A stretch of DNA of 64,000 nt. Source: Boswellia sacra. Lineage: Eukaryota > Streptophyta > Magnoliopsida > Sapindales > Burseraceae. Below are positions 49,250-62,226 of this stretch, in pieces. Positions within the stretch are counted from its first letter, which is position 1; each line of letters starts with the position of its first letter. The position numbers and the translations under genes were made by a program. The DNA is taken from assembly GCA_013180625.2 (NCBI GenBank), contig SNVD02013154.1, forward strand, positions 62,001 through 126,000. The letters are read 5' to 3'. The notes below the pieces were generated by a model that ran no database searches, was not told the DNA's origin, and saw nothing but the letters and a program-made list of their open reading frames with translations.

Positions 49250-52200
49250 ATGGACAAGAGTTGGATTAATATGCCAAATAGGCTAACCAAGCTATACATT
49301 GATGGGGTTGATAGATTCTTGGATTTTGCATTTGCAAATGTAGTTGGTGATACGAGAATATATTGTCCATGTAAAAGATGCAAAAATAGGTTTTTTATGA
49401 GAGGAAGATGGTAAGAAAACATATCATAATGAATGGCTTCTTGCCAAATTATAAAAAATGGACAAAGCATGGGGAGCCTTACACATCTTACCACACAAAC
49501 CAAGAAGCCGAGGCTAGTGATGATTCAATTGACAATGATGATATGGTTGGGATGGTGCATGATGCAATGGGTATTCCAATTATGGATTCTAATACAGATC
49601 TTAATATTCAGTTGAATGACGAAAATGTTGAGGGTCCAAATAATGAGACTAAGAAATTCTTTGAGTTGCTTCAAGAGGCAGAGTGCCCTTTATATTTGGG
49701 ATGTGAAAATTTCACAAGACTATCTTTTATTGTTCGACTTTTGCATATGAAAATGCTGTGTGGGTGGACAGATAAATCATTAACGATGTTGTTAGAACTA
49801 TTAAAGGAAGCCTTTCCTAATGCTAAATTGCCAAAATCATACTATGAAGCTCAAAAGATAACTACTGACTTGGGTTTCACATACAAAACTTGGGATTTAT
49901 GTCCTAATAATTGTATGCTGTTTAGAAATGAGTTTGAGAAACTTGATAGATGCGAAGTATGTCAGACATCTAGATATAAACAATTTGATAGTAGTTTTGG
50001 CAATGTTCAAAATAGAGGTAAACAAATACCTGCTAAACAAGTACGATATTTCCCATTAGTGCCAAGGCTACAAAGACTGTTTATGTCTTCCAAAACTGCT
50101 TTTTTTATGAGATGGCATGCTGAATCACGCACTAATGATGGTGTGTTAAGACATCCTGCTGATAGTCCTACATGGAAGACATTTGATGAAAAATATCCTG
50201 ATTTTGCTTGTGATAGTCGGAATGTTAGACTTGGACTTGCAGCTGATGGTTTTAACCCATTTAGAACGATGTCTACAGCATATAGCACGTGGCCTATTGT
50301 TTTAATTCCCTATAACCTGCCATCGTGGTTATGTATGAAACAATCATTCTTCATTTTGTCTGTGCTCATTGATGGCCCAAAAGGACCCGACAATAAGATT
50401 GATGTTTATTTACAACCGTTGATTGAAGAGTTGAAAGAATTATGGTCTGAAGGTGTGCTTACATATGATTCATCAAATAAGCAAATGTTTAAACTACATG
50501 CAGCTTTGTTATGGACTATCAATGATTTTCCAGCATATAGTAACTTGTCTGGTTGGAGTACCAAGGGTAAGAAAGCATGTCCTTGTTGTCATCAAAATAC
50601 GAGGTCGCGTTGGTTGTCAAATAGTAAAAAGTATTGTTACATGGGTCATCGTCAATTTTTACCGATAACTCATAGATTTCGAAAAGACAAAATGTCATTT
50701 GATGGCACAAGGGAATATGGACTGGCACCTAGTCGATTATTTGGCATTGATATGAAGAGACAACTAAACAATGTACTTACTGAATATAAGATAGATGACT
50801 TAAGATGAGGAGAATCGGTGTGGTTGAGACAAGAGATAGTGGGATCACTTGGAAGAAGAAAAGCATTTTTTTTTAGCTCCCTTATTGGCAGTACAACCTA
50901 ATTCGTCACAATTTAGATGTTATGCACAATGAAAAAAATATTTGTGACAATATTCTTTGGACTTTGTTAGGTGTTCCTAAAAAATATAAAGATAATTTGA
51001 GTGCTCGTCGTGATTTGGAAGAAATGAATATTAGGAAGCCATTGCATCCTCAAAAAAGAGGTGTCAATAAGGTATATATACCTTCTGCATGTTTCTCTAT
51101 GAATAAGAATAACAAAGATGTGTTCTTGAAAGTATTGCAGGGGATTAGAGTTCCAGATGGCTATGCCTCAAACATCTCTCATCGTGTACAAGCTAAAGAT
51201 TGTAGTATTATGGGTTTGAAAAGCCATGACAATCATATATTGATGCAACAGTTGCTTCCTATAGCTACACATAGAGCATTACCAACAAAAGTTGTGGAAG
51301 CCCTGATTGAATTGTCAAACTTTTTTAGACAATTGTGCTCCAAAGTTAATAGTTCAGATGATTTAATCAGTATTCAAGATAGAATTGCACTCACACTTTG
51401 CCAACTTGAGAAGATATTTCCCATGTCATTCTTTGACATCATGGAACATTTACCAATTCATCTAGCTGAGGAGGCATTAATGGCTGGTCCTATTCAATTT
51501 CGTTGGATGTATCCTATTGAAAGGTGTACAAGGTTGATTTTATTCTTTTTTATATATTTTATAAGGAGCATTATTGACGTCATTAAGTTATAGGTATCTA
51601 TCAACTCTAAAGCGTTATGTACGCAATCGTGCACACCCAGAAGGTTCAATTGCCAAAGATTACTCGATGGAAGAGTGCACGAATTTTTGTGCAAGATACC
51701 TAAATGATGTGGAAACCAAAATTAATCGACCAAGTCGAAATGATGATGGTGGTGTTGGGCGTCCCTTAAGAAAGGAGTTAGGGTGCATCTTGATGAAACT
51801 TCTTGGGTTCAAGCACATAGATATGTGCTAGTGAACACAGATGCCATCACTCCATTTCGAGAGTATGTTACTCCTTTAGTGCATATAGTATTTTTGTTAA
51901 TTGAACATTAATAAGAATTTATAAATGACTTACTAAATTTTGATTGTAAATTTACATAGACAACATCTTCAAGTGCTTGCACGAGAAATACCTCATAGTT
52001 CACATCACCATATTCAGAAACTTCATAATGAAAATTTTCATGAATGGTTTAAAGAAAACGTAAGTTGTCTAACTTTAATTTATGTAAATTCATATTGCAT
52101 TAAACATTATTATAATAATCTTATTCTGTATAAGTTCAAAATTTACAGCAAACTTCAAATGTCTCAGTCTCTGATGAAATCAAAATCTTAGCAGATGGTC

Positions 52201-52475
52201 CTGACAGAGTTGCTCGAAGATTCAAAGGATATTTTATTAATGGTTTAAAATTTTGCACCATACACAGTGAAAAAAATAGAACAACTCAAAATTTTGGTGT
52301 TGTTATGAAGGTTGACACACTTAGTTATGCTAGTGTAAAAGATAAAAATCCTTATTTGGGCAATGTGACATTTCATGGGGTGTTGACAGACATCATCAAA
52401 ATTTGTTATACTAATGCCATGAAATTTGTCTTGTTTAAGGGTGCATGGATTGATAACCAATTTCTTGAATTATGA
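49250..52475 (+). pseudogene. TNP2: CACTA TNP2-type transposase, decayed
   Basis: It would bind the element ends and cut DNA. From 49250 the N-terminal transposase-associated domain reads MDKSWINMP and has CPCKRCKN; a frameshift lies near 49395. The long open frame 49408-50808 is the Transposase_21 (tnp2) domain: MKMLCGWTDKSLTMLLELL, CEVCQTSRY, and GLAADGFNPF with the catalytic-type Asp. A frame break and an in-frame TAG follow near 50810-50870 before YWQYNLIRHNLDVMH. At 50922-51831 come DUF4218-like blocks (MSFFDIMEHLPIHLAEEA, then YLSTLKRYVRNRAHPEGS) joined across a 70-bp intron at 51524-51593. Another frameshift is near 51770. A DUF4216-like end (GVVMKVDTLSYAS, FVLFKGAWIDN) closes at TGA 52475. 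Several independent lesions make it non-functional. Confidence 0.9.
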
Positions 52476-53305
52476 ATTAGGTTTTCTTATATTGTAGTTT
52501 TGATTGTAGAGGTATTGGTTAAATTTTATCAATCTGAAAGCTATTATGAGTTGGGTTGCATGATAATTAGATATGCAGTTGTGAATTCTTACTGGAAAAG
52601 GAATTTATTCTCTTTAATTTCCTGATTGGAAGTTATCATTGTCTCTCAACTTTATATCAATCTTAGCAGCTTGTGTTCCATGTGGCAGGCAGTTTTGAAG
52701 CAGAGAGGGGAAGTGACGGTTCTGGCATCCTAGTCATGGGAGACGTGGATCACAGTAATCACTTCTCCTTGTACCATTAATCCTCTATTTTTTTGGTTTT
52801 AATGAAAATGTTGTTTGTTAGTCATAGAACTTGCTACTGATGTAAGAGATGAATATTCGTAATTCTATGACGCTTTTTGGAGATCTTATATCTTGAGCTT
52901 TACCTAATGGATTGATGCTGTATGGATTGGTATTAAGCAATAGTGTTTTTTTATTTTTTTATTATTATTTTTTTCACTCTTTGTTTGTTTTGGAGAAAAT
53001 TCAATGTCCTTTTATAGTGACTTGTTTCTGGGACAAAAATTGAAACTATTAAATTGAAATGAAATCTGTTATCATCTCAACCATACAACATTCTAGTACA
53101 GGTTTAATGTCAACAAGTTATGTCTTTGGTGAAATTGAATGATTTAATAAATGATTTTTGAAATCGCATTTAAAAAGAAAAAGTCGTTACAAGCAAAATG
53201 TTAATTTGAATATATTTGTTTTAAATTTAAAAATCATATTTTTTTTAAAAAAATAGCCATTACAAATAAAACTGAAAATTTGAATGGATTTCAAATCAGG
53301 GGCAA
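52476..53305. other. CACTA right interior, non-coding
   Basis: AT-rich with long T runs and no supported gene. No second transposase gene (TNPA-like) is visible. Confidence 0.6.
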
Positions 53306-53562
53306 ATTCGTAATTGTGGGCCATTGAGCCTTTTACGACGGTAATTTCCCCCTCGTAAATGAGTTGACGTATATAGCTTTCTACGGCTGCAAGTTTGCCG
53401 TCGTAAATGACTATGATCCCGCCTCAAATGACCTAACGGGCCGCTACAGAAGATTTACGGCCCATATTATCTACGTCGGCCGAAGACCCGCCATATGACC
53501 AACCCAAAAGACCTTTTACGGCGGCAAAATAGCCGCCGCAAATGATTGCTTTTTTTGCAGTG
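53306..53562. repeat. CACTA right subterminal region and terminal repeat
   Basis: Several copies in both orientations of a motif like TTTACGRCGG or CCGTCGTAAATGA, the last being GGCGGCAAAATAGCCGCCGC near 53520-53540. Such arrays are typical binding sites for the CACTA accessory protein. It ends TTTTTTGCAGTG. Confidence 0.85.
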
Positions 53563-53989
53563 ATTGTTGAATCAACTCGTCAAAATGCTTACGAGTAGTG
53601 CTCATCAGCTCAACATATTTGTTGATTTTCAGTTGTTAACTCGACATCTATTATTTGAAACAGTATATTGGTCATGTGGGAATGAATATTTAATTAGATC
53701 ATTAAAAAAATGAACATTTTGCTAAAATTCTAAAGAATCTCACAAATTGGATTTTCCCTTATATTGGCTTTATGATTTTGATTTTATTAACTACATACAT
53801 TGTTAATTGGAATAGAACCTAAAGATAAACACCAATACACCGTGACGTTTATCAATCCCATAACACGTAAACCAATTAATTAAGTCCAAAAGTTGCATAT
53901 AACTAAAAGAATCTAACCAACCGTGACAATTGTAAACCTCTCCCTAACATAAAACTTTTTTAAGACATTAACTTTGCACCGAACTATGC

Positions 53990-54222
53990 GATGTAATAAT
54001 GAGATTGAAAATTGACCATATTTAGAAAGTTCAGATCGGACTCATGATAGAATGGGCATGGAAATTTTGGAAGTCATCGGGTATCAAAATTAATGGTGAA
54101 CAACTAGCATGTTGATAAAATAATTTAATTATCTATTCAACTCTAAAAAATTAAAACCGCGCAACGGAATAGTGGGATTGGAAGTTCACCGTAGAAAGTT
54201 GGGAGGACTCATAATGGAATGA
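53990..54222. repeat. Reduced minisatellite, unit B
   Basis: About 1.7 monomers of the array seen at 11785-13055. The array breaks off at 54222 into an LTR fragment and resumes briefly at 56329-56385. Confidence 0.85.
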
Positions 54223-56328
54223 TATGTGAATTTGAATGAGACTTGAAAGTATCTAAGTTCGTGGATGGGGATATAAGCTAAAAATAAGAGTTTGGTTTAA
54301 ATCCTGAAATTTTTGTTTGCACTGAGCAGTGTATGTTCTGAAAATTTTCAAAAATCAGGGGAAATTTAACTTGTTCTGAAATTTTTATGGATGAAAATAG
54401 ATATGTCCAGGAGTTTATAGAAATTGGAATCACTTAAAAATTCGAAGTGTGCGAATTATGGTGAATTTTTGAATTTCAAGTATGGTATGTGCATGTCTCC
54501 CCTGTTTTGGAACAGAGCAGGGGAAAATGAATTTAGTTGAAGCTCCAAATCTTTGTAAAATTACCTGAATTTTCGTATGTAAGTTCTTCTAGTGTCAGAT
54601 ATAAGACTGTAAATTTTTACTAAGATTGAAGCTCTGTATGAATTGTTATACATTTTTAAATTTGGCTTGATAAAACTAGAATTTTTAGTTTCCAAAACTG
54701 AGCAGTTAGAAATAATTGGATTTGAATAGGTTAAACACCTTGAAAAGCTACGATTTTTGGTATGGAGGTATATATATGTGTTATATACCAGTCTGTAATT
54801 TTTGTAGCCATTTGAGGAGGATTGAAATTCCTACAAATTTTTAAGTCGATACTGCTCAGTGAAGTGAATGCAATAGCAGAATTGTTGAGGTAACGAATTT
54901 GATTATTTTGAGTGGCCAAATCACCCCAATTGGCTCTAAAAATTTTAAGGAGACATGAGGTATGTGTGTAAAAGATGTCTACCCAATTGTGTGAATTTTG
55001 GAAGTAGATAATTGTTGTTGTAAATTGTTTGTCAAGGTAAGTATAGAAATAGAGCCAAAAAAAATGGGAAATGTTTTACAAGTGTATGGTGACCTAAAAA
55101 GAGATTTTTGTTTTGTTTGTATGTCAATCAAAAGCATCAAAAAGGAGCCATAAAGGTAAGTAAGCTACTATGATGAGGCCACAATAAATTGTGTTATACG
55201 ATATGTTATACTGTGCATTATAACACTGTTAATTGTTAGCATCCCGATGCTTGAATGTGGGATAATATGACTGATGATAAATGGTGGAATGTGTTTGGCA
55301 TGCCAAGACCTAGGAAGCTTAGCTCTCATAGCTTGAGGGGAGGTCTGGACCATGTATTTCTCTAGACGAGATTCGGTAGTATGGGCTCGGTATCACCCGG
55401 ATTGTCAGACTAGCCTCAAGCTATTTCAAGTGTAGGCATCTAAATGCATTCGTACTATTCTGTACTGTTCCATGGCTTGAAGGGAGGTCTGGACCATGTG
55501 TTTCTCTAGATGAGATTCGATGGCATGGGTCCGGTATCGCCTGGATTGTCAAACTAGCCTTGAGCGTTCTGTACTCCTATGGCTTGAGAGGAGGTTTGGA
55601 CCATGTGTTTCTCTAGAGGAGATTCGGTAGCATGGGCCCGGTATCACCCGGATTATCAGACAAGCCTTGAGCTATTATATGGGAACTGACTGTGAAATGA
55701 AAAGTCCTACCTTGATTAGAGAGTCTTTTCCCCTAGGTGACTATAACTGATATTGTGGAAGCTTCCTCGTTATGTGATTGTGATTGTATATGAAAAGGCG
55801 ATGAGTAGAGAAATGTGAACTCACTTATGTGAGATTGAATCGACCTATAGAGGTTTAGACAGAAAATTGGCGCGGGAGCGCAAATGTAACCGAAGTGAAC
55901 TCTGGGGCATTCCTTCTTTAACAAGTTAGCTAATGTTTGTGTAGTTAGAAATGGATAGTTTCATACTGTGGACTGAATTCTATTGTTATTATTTATTGTT
56001 GTATAGTCACTTAGCTTACTTACTGAGTTTTACTCATTAAAGTTGTTGTGTGCCTCAAGTGATCAGTAGATTGAACTATGGATGGAGGACTTTTGGCATT
56101 ACCGACAGAGTTTCCTTGGCAACCACAGACCGCTGCCTAGATTGTCATAGCCATACTGTAGGAATTCTTTTGATTTTTGAATGTATCTATATACAGTGAA
56201 ATGGTGTGGTTGTGATTAGGAACTCTGTTTTGTGTGATACTCATATTAATTTTTGAAAGAAATAACAAAATCATATTTAAATGACTGTGTAAATACTATA
56301 TTTTGTATGTCTAGTATGGGTTGTGACA
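54221..56328 (+). mobile_element. 5'-truncated copy of the solo-LTR family, unit B only
   Basis: It matches the inner LTR from about 17114 to its GGGTTGTGACA end at 19383. About 440 bp of the start are missing. It contains three sub-repeats with GATTGTCAGACTAGCC at 55329-55680. It sits inside the minisatellite; unit A has no element at this position. At the left junction the minisatellite (ATAATGGA) and the LTR (TGTATGGA) share ATGGA. Confidence 0.83.
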
Positions 56329-56399
56329 GAGTGAGCTTTCAAATTTTGGAAGTCATCGGGCAACAACATCAATGGTTCACTTAGCCACCAACTAAATGC

Positions 56400-56690
56400 A
56401 TTCACATCCACAGTTTGTTAGCCTTTAGACTCGAAACCAGCATGCTTCTATATTTTATTTATCCATTTTCACCACCATATGAAGTGACAAACCTCAAGCT
56501 CAATTTCATAAATGAGTATAATGGCATCTCAGTGTCACTTGGTTTTCTTTCGAATTGTCTTTCTTTTTTGCATCAAACTGGTGCACGTTACACATTTGGC
56601 CACTTCTACCACTTTCTATCACTAGGGAATTGGCTGAAATTGAAATTACCATCTTTTTATGCCTATATTAGAACTCATCGGGCACTGAGA
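56400..56690 (+). pseudogene. 5' fragment of an LRR receptor kinase (leader only), unit B
   Basis: Counterpart of 13100-13391. ATG at 56521 opens a signal peptide (MASQCHLVFF...FLFCIK), then a frameshift near 56625 breaks the TTFITRELAE segment. The same abrupt end follows. Just downstream (about 56693-56706) is the empty site of the outer LTR of unit A. Confidence 0.82.
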
Positions 56691-56706
56691 CATTATTTTT
56701 TTTTTG

Positions 56707-58857
56707 GTCTGCAAATAAATGAACCTTGAAAGATGCAGATAGCAAGAAATAATTTTCAAAAACATCTCTTTTGATGAAGAAAGACAGTTGAAGTTTAGAT
56801 GGGACTAAATAAACCCTTAAAAATGCTCTCACATCTCTTTTTTAATATACACACTATTTTTAAATGAAAATAATTAAATTTCTACTTGAAAATATAACTA
56901 ATTTAAAAATTAATTTTCTATTTGAAAATACAAATAATTTAAAAATTAAGTCTATGTTACCAATAAAACTTCATAACTTAATTAATATTGTATGGTATTT
57001 AAAAAATCACATAATTACATATTTATTGGTAAAAATTTTTTTGGGTAAAAATTTTATACTTGAAATACAGTTTTTATGCAAGAAATATTGATTATGTTTA
57101 TTATTTTTAAATTTATTCCTATTTTTAGATGAAATTTTAAATTTTAAAAATCAAACTTTAACATATAATGCGTATTGTACATAAAAATACAGGTGTATAA
57201 AGAGTTTTTCGGGGTTTATATATGATACATGGCCTTACCCAGCTTGCAGTCATGTTTATGCACGTCATATGATCCCTACATAACCACCTCCAGTGAATCT
57301 AGTTCGTCCTGAAAGACGTCAGATATGCTTCTTCTGTACTGGGATTCCTTCTTCATATTTTTAGTAAAAAATAAAGTCCATGAGATGTTCCTTTGCCCTT
57401 GCTGAGCATGGTAGTAGGGCCAAATTAATTAATTACAAATTAATACGTAATTACAAATATAGATTCATATTTTATACTAATTTTGCATGAAATAGAAGTT
57501 AAAATTTAATCTAATAAAAATGTTATAATTAAAAGTTCTAATCAGATGGGGAATAGGCGATAATTCCCAATAATTAAATGTAGATTCATGCCCCTCCCAA
57601 ATTCAAAGAGTGAGTGATGGGGAGACTTTCAAAAGGTGGGCTTGGGGACATGAATCTTCTTCCCTGTCCCACTTCACCTATTCACATCCCTGTTTGTAGA
57701 TTCCAACTTTTTTTTTTTTTTTTGCTTTCATATTTTTATCGAAGACTGGACTCGTAACAAATTCATCACGATTTGCAAAAGAAAAAGTGACATTGTTCAA
57801 TTTACTCCATTAACTAATCAATGAAAAATTATGACTAAAAACAGTGAAGTCTTTGCTTGCGTTGTTTTGAAATTTAATTATCTGATCAACTGTGAATTGA
57901 GACCTCTTTTTTTTCTCCGTTCACATTGTTGATTTTTCTTCGTTTACATTGTTAATAATTATGCATATGCTTATAGTAATTAACAAAATCTTACGGCAAT
58001 TGTTAATTAATTTCTAACTAATGAGTGAATCCGTTTCTTGGAAGTCTCCCTTCGGAGAAATAGATGATGCAGGTATCTTAAAAACATATAAAGGAGGGCC
58101 ATTGCCGTCTCTTGCTTTATTTCCAAACCACATCCTACGTTTGGATGAGAAGACTCCTTTTCTGCTTATATTTCCAACAATATCTTTGCCTTTTCCTTTT
58201 TTGACTTGACTCAATTGTAATTAAACAAAGTGTGTACCTTTAGCTGTATTAATGTTAGAGATGATACAAATTTAGTGGTTGTTTGATTACAATAGAAATG
58301 ATTAAAGATTCTTTAATTTTGTTGAGTATCTGTAAGTTCTCAATACTTGTACCAATAGTACTCGGCTCACAAACTAGAAAATTAATTAATTATATAAAAA
58401 TATAATTCAAGAAGATTAACTGATAAATATTAATTTTATTAATTTGGATTTTTTTAGTACGCAGAACCTATCCAACAATATTAGAAGAAATAATTACTAA
58501 GTGAAATCTTCTTGCCATCCTAATTTTTTGTCACATGGTAAGTGTAAAAATCCACTTCAACATTGCAAACTCTTGTTTTAGTCAAAACTTCAAATCAATG
58601 AAAAGTACCTTGCACTAATAAGCTCAACGTGAAAGTTTTTATTGAAACCTCAGATTCAAAATCTTAGTCCTTTTTTTTTTATTTGTTAATTGTCATTGTT
58701 AAATTATCCTTACGTGTGAACTGAAACGCGCTTATCAATTATCCATCTTTGGTCCTTTAGTCATTTCTTTTGAAACTTTTGTCATCTTGATTTGAAACTA
58801 AAGCCTATGGCATTATTAGTCGCTTTGACGATAGACTTCCCGGATTCACACTAGCAC
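56707..58857. other. Upstream region of the unit B receptor kinase, with unit-B-only segments
   Basis: No gene supported. Relative to unit A it has about 55 bp extra near 57344-57398 and about 575 bp extra near 57420-57997, which is AT-rich with a long T run near 57709-57723. The 62-codon frame at 58021 lies in DNA shared with unit A, where it is not conserved. Confidence 0.7.
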
Positions 58858-58863
58858 TATAAA
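58858..58863 (+). promoter_or_regulatory. TATA box of the unit B receptor kinase
   Basis: TATAAA in the context GCACTATAAACATAG, 62 bp before the ATG at 58925; single copy here against two in unit A. Confidence 0.5.
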
Positions 58864-58924
58864 CATAGAGTTTCACAAACACCATATGAAGTGACAAAAC
58901 TCAAGGAATTGCCACACTTTCAAA

Positions 58925-61900
58925 ATGATATCTCGGAGTCACTCAGTTTTCTTTCAATCCGTCTTTCTTTTTTGCATCACACTGATGCATGTTACACATT
59001 TTGCCAGTTCCACCACTTTCATCACTAGAGAATTGGATGAAAATAATGAGACTGATTATGTTGCTCTGCAGGCCTTCAAGTCAAAGATTAGTAGTGATCC
59101 ACAAGGGGTGCTCAACTCATGGAATGATTCTAGTCATTTCTGCGTGTGGGAGGGCATTACATGCGGTCGCAGGCATAGAAGAGTGACCGTGCTAGACCTA
59201 CGTTCAAGTTGCTTGTTTGGTTCTCTCTCTCCTTACATTGGCAACCTCAGCTTCCTAAAGGAGATTTATCTCAACAACAACAGTATCCGAGGTGAAATCC
59301 CTCAGGAAGTTGGTCGTCTTTCCAAATTACATGTTTTAAAGCTTTTCAATAACTTCCTGGTTGGAACAATTCCAGCCAACTTGTCCCGTTGTTCTAGGCT
59401 CACATTCTTATCTTTGGGACGCAACAAGCTGGTAGGAAATATTCCGCTGGAGTTGATCTCCTTGTACAGCCTCCGACTATTCTCTATACACCAAAACAAT
59501 TTGACAGGAAGCTTTCCAGCTTTTATTGGGAATCTTACCTCCCTGAAAATAATCTCTGCACGTGACAACGCCTTTGGAGGAAATATTCCGGATTCATTGG
59601 GTCAACTTAAAAGGTTAACATTTCTTGTCCTTTCTGAAAACAACCTTTATGGTAAAGTCCCTACTTCCATATTCAATCTATCATTCCTTGAAAATTTTTC
59701 TCTGTCTTTCAATCATCTTCGTGGAAGTCTTCCACCAAATTTAGGTCTTACTCTTCCTGGATTGCGAATTTTTAGGTGCTCAATAAACTTGTTTGGTGGA
59801 TCTATTCCAGTATCTTTGTCCAATGCTTCAAAACTTGAGGCTATTGAATTGGCTGAAAACAATTTTTCTGGACAAGTGTTAGTTAATTTTGGAAACATGC
59901 AAAATCTTAGATACCTGATAATAGACTCTAATAGTCTAGGAGGTAGGGAAAAAGATGAGATGAGTTTTATCAATTCTTTGGCCAACTGCAGTAATTTGTT
60001 GATTTTAGAGTTTGGTGATAACCAATTCAGAGGAGTGATCCCTCCAATAGAAAATCTCTCAACTAAAATCCGAGCATTAGACATGGAGGGTAATCAATTG
60101 TATGGAAGCATTCCTTCAGGGATAAGTAACCTTGTTAATATAGAGAGATTATACATGAATGAGAACCTATTTACAGGTTCAATTCCCAAAGAAATGGGTA
60201 AGCTTCATAAATTACATTTTTTGTTTCTTTATGGCAACCAACTTTCAGGGGAAATTCCTTCCACTCTAGGAAACCTGTCATTATTAAACCTCTTCAACTT
60301 GAGCCATAACAAATTGTCAGAAGCCATTCCTTCAAGTCTTGGAAATTTGAAACAATTAGAAAGTTTGGATGTTTCCGCAAACAACCTCTCTGGAACTATT
60401 CCTAAAGAAATTTTTGACTTAACACACCTATCAATTGTACTAAACCTCTCCCAAAACCATTTAGTGGGTCCCATACCGTCAAACATCGGAAACCTAAAGA
60501 GCCTATCAATATTTGATGTGTCTAACAATGACATAATTGATAAAATTCCAAGTGAAATTGGCCTTTGTTATGCCCTTGAATACCTTTATATGGAGGGAAA
60601 TTTCTTGAATGGATCTATTCCTCCATCATTTAGTTCTTTAAAAGGTCTTCGAAAAATTGATCTTTCTCATAATAATTTGTCTGGGCAAATCCCAAAAATT
60701 TTTGAGACTCTTCCTTTGGAGACTTTAAATTTATCCTTCAATAATTTAGAGGGTGAAGTGCCTACAAGAGGAATTTTTGCAAATGCAAGTGCAATATCGG
60801 TTATTGGAAATAGTTACAGATTGTGTGGAGGCATAGTTGAACTGCAACTACCTAAATGCCTTGGAAATTATTCTAAAACACAAAAGATCTCTCTAGTATT
60901 CAAAATATTGATCTCAACAGCAGCATTTTCAGGATTAGTGATATTATCGTTTCTCAATTTTTATTTCTTGAGAAAGAGAAAGGTAAAACAATCTTCTAAA
61001 CCTACATCCATTGTGAGAAAAGCGCTCTTGAGAGTATCTTATGAAATGCTTCGCAATGCAACTGCTGGGTTTTCTCCTACGCACTTGATTGGTGTAGGAA
61101 GCTTTGGCTCTGTTTATAAGGGATTCCTTGACCAAGAAGGAACAGTTGTTGCAGTCAAAGTACTTAATCTTCAAAGCCAAGGAGCTTCCAAGAGTTTCAT
61201 GGTAGAGTGCAAAGCATTACGGAACATTCGTCACAGAAACCTTGTCAGGGTCCTAACATCTTGCTCAAGTACAGATTTTCAAGGTAAAGACTTCAAGGCT
61301 TTAGTTTATGAGTACATGGAAAATGGGAGTCTTGAGAGGTGGTTACATCCTGCTCCAAAAACAGAAGTAGAGCAACCTGAAATTCAAAATCTTACCTTTC
61401 TCCAAATAATAAACATTGCGATAGATGTGGCATGTGCACTAGATTATCTTCATCAACGTTGCCCAGAGCCAGTCCTTCATTGCGATCTAAAGCCAAACAA
61501 TGTTCTTCTCGATAGTGACATGACTGCTCATGTTGGGGATTTTGGGTTAGCAAAGTTTCTTTCAGAAGTTTCAAATACAAACCAAAGTAGCTCTATTGGA
61601 GTAAGAGGAACGATTGGGTATGTTGCCCCAGGTAACTCCAAGATTTGTAATCTTTCTAATACTTTTATACTAAATATGCTTTTTAAATAATTTATACATT
61701 AGATAATGTTGAGTCATATCTGACAGCTTAAGCTTTTGGTTCAAATAGTTTCTTAACATTGTAATAAATTATCATGTAAGTACTAATGTAGATCTTGTGA
61801 ATGGCAAGAGTATGGTCTTGGAAGTGAGGTGTCAACAAACGGTGATGTTTATAGTTATGGAATCTTGCTATTGGAGATGGTAACAAGGAAAAGACCTACA

Positions 61901-62226
61901 GATTCTATGTTCAAGGGAGACCTTAATCTTCACAATTTTGCTAGAATGGCCTTGCCCGATCACGTGTTGCACATTGTGAATCCATTGCTTTTAAACTATG
62001 ATGAAGAGTTGACTTCTACTAACCATAGGCATCAACAAGAAAGAAACAACAACATAAAAGAATGTTTGATTTCTATGATAAGGATTGGAGTAGCTTGATC
62101 AATGGAGTCACCTCAAGATCGAATGAACATAACTGATGTTGCCAATGAACTAAAGAGAGTTAGGAACACTCTTCTTCGACCTAGAATTGTGCTCACCAAG
62201 CAAAGAGGTAAAATTCATAAGACCCA
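58925..62226 (+). pseudogene. LRR receptor-like kinase, unit B, with a premature stop in the kinase domain
   Basis: Paralogue of the gene at 22070. Exon 1 (58925-61631) is fully open: signal peptide, LRR N-cap, about 22 LRRs, membrane segment, then a kinase with GVGSFGSVYKG, VAVK, non-RD HCDLKPNN and DFG. The intron is 61632-61808. Its acceptor is GGCAAG rather than the GGCAG of unit A because one A was inserted; using it keeps frame. Exon 2 runs to TGA at 62096-62098, where unit A has TGT (Cys1000). That removes the last 46 residues, including the end of the kinase C-lobe (SMESPQDRM helix). Homology continues to about 62226, but the original stop is also lost. The product would be at most 998 residues. 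It could be a truncated receptor, but a pseudogene is more likely. Confidence 0.88.

Larger units (their letters stand above)
38741..53562 (+). mobile_element. CACTA (En/Spm-type) DNA transposon, 14.8 kb including a nested Copia element
   Basis: It starts CACTACAAAAAA and ends TTTTTTGCAGTG, so the 12-bp terminal inverted repeats match except at one position. It is flanked by the 3-bp duplication ATT (38738-38740 and 53563-53565), the expected size for CACTA elements. Unit A has the uninterrupted site at 11363-11365. Both ends hold GC-rich subterminal motifs built on GCGGCG/CGCCGC and CCGTCGTAAA. Inside are a decayed TNP2 transposase (plus strand), a minisatellite at 41081-41477 and the 7.1-kb Copia element. 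Without the Copia element it is about 7.7 kb. I see no intact TNPA-like gene. Mobilisation would need a transposase supplied in trans. Confidence 0.95.

Noticed and set aside
58021..58209. 62-residue frame upstream of the unit B kinase (and its antisense partner)
   Set aside because: The equivalent DNA in unit A (about 21205-21390) is broken by indels, so no coding constraint is visible.
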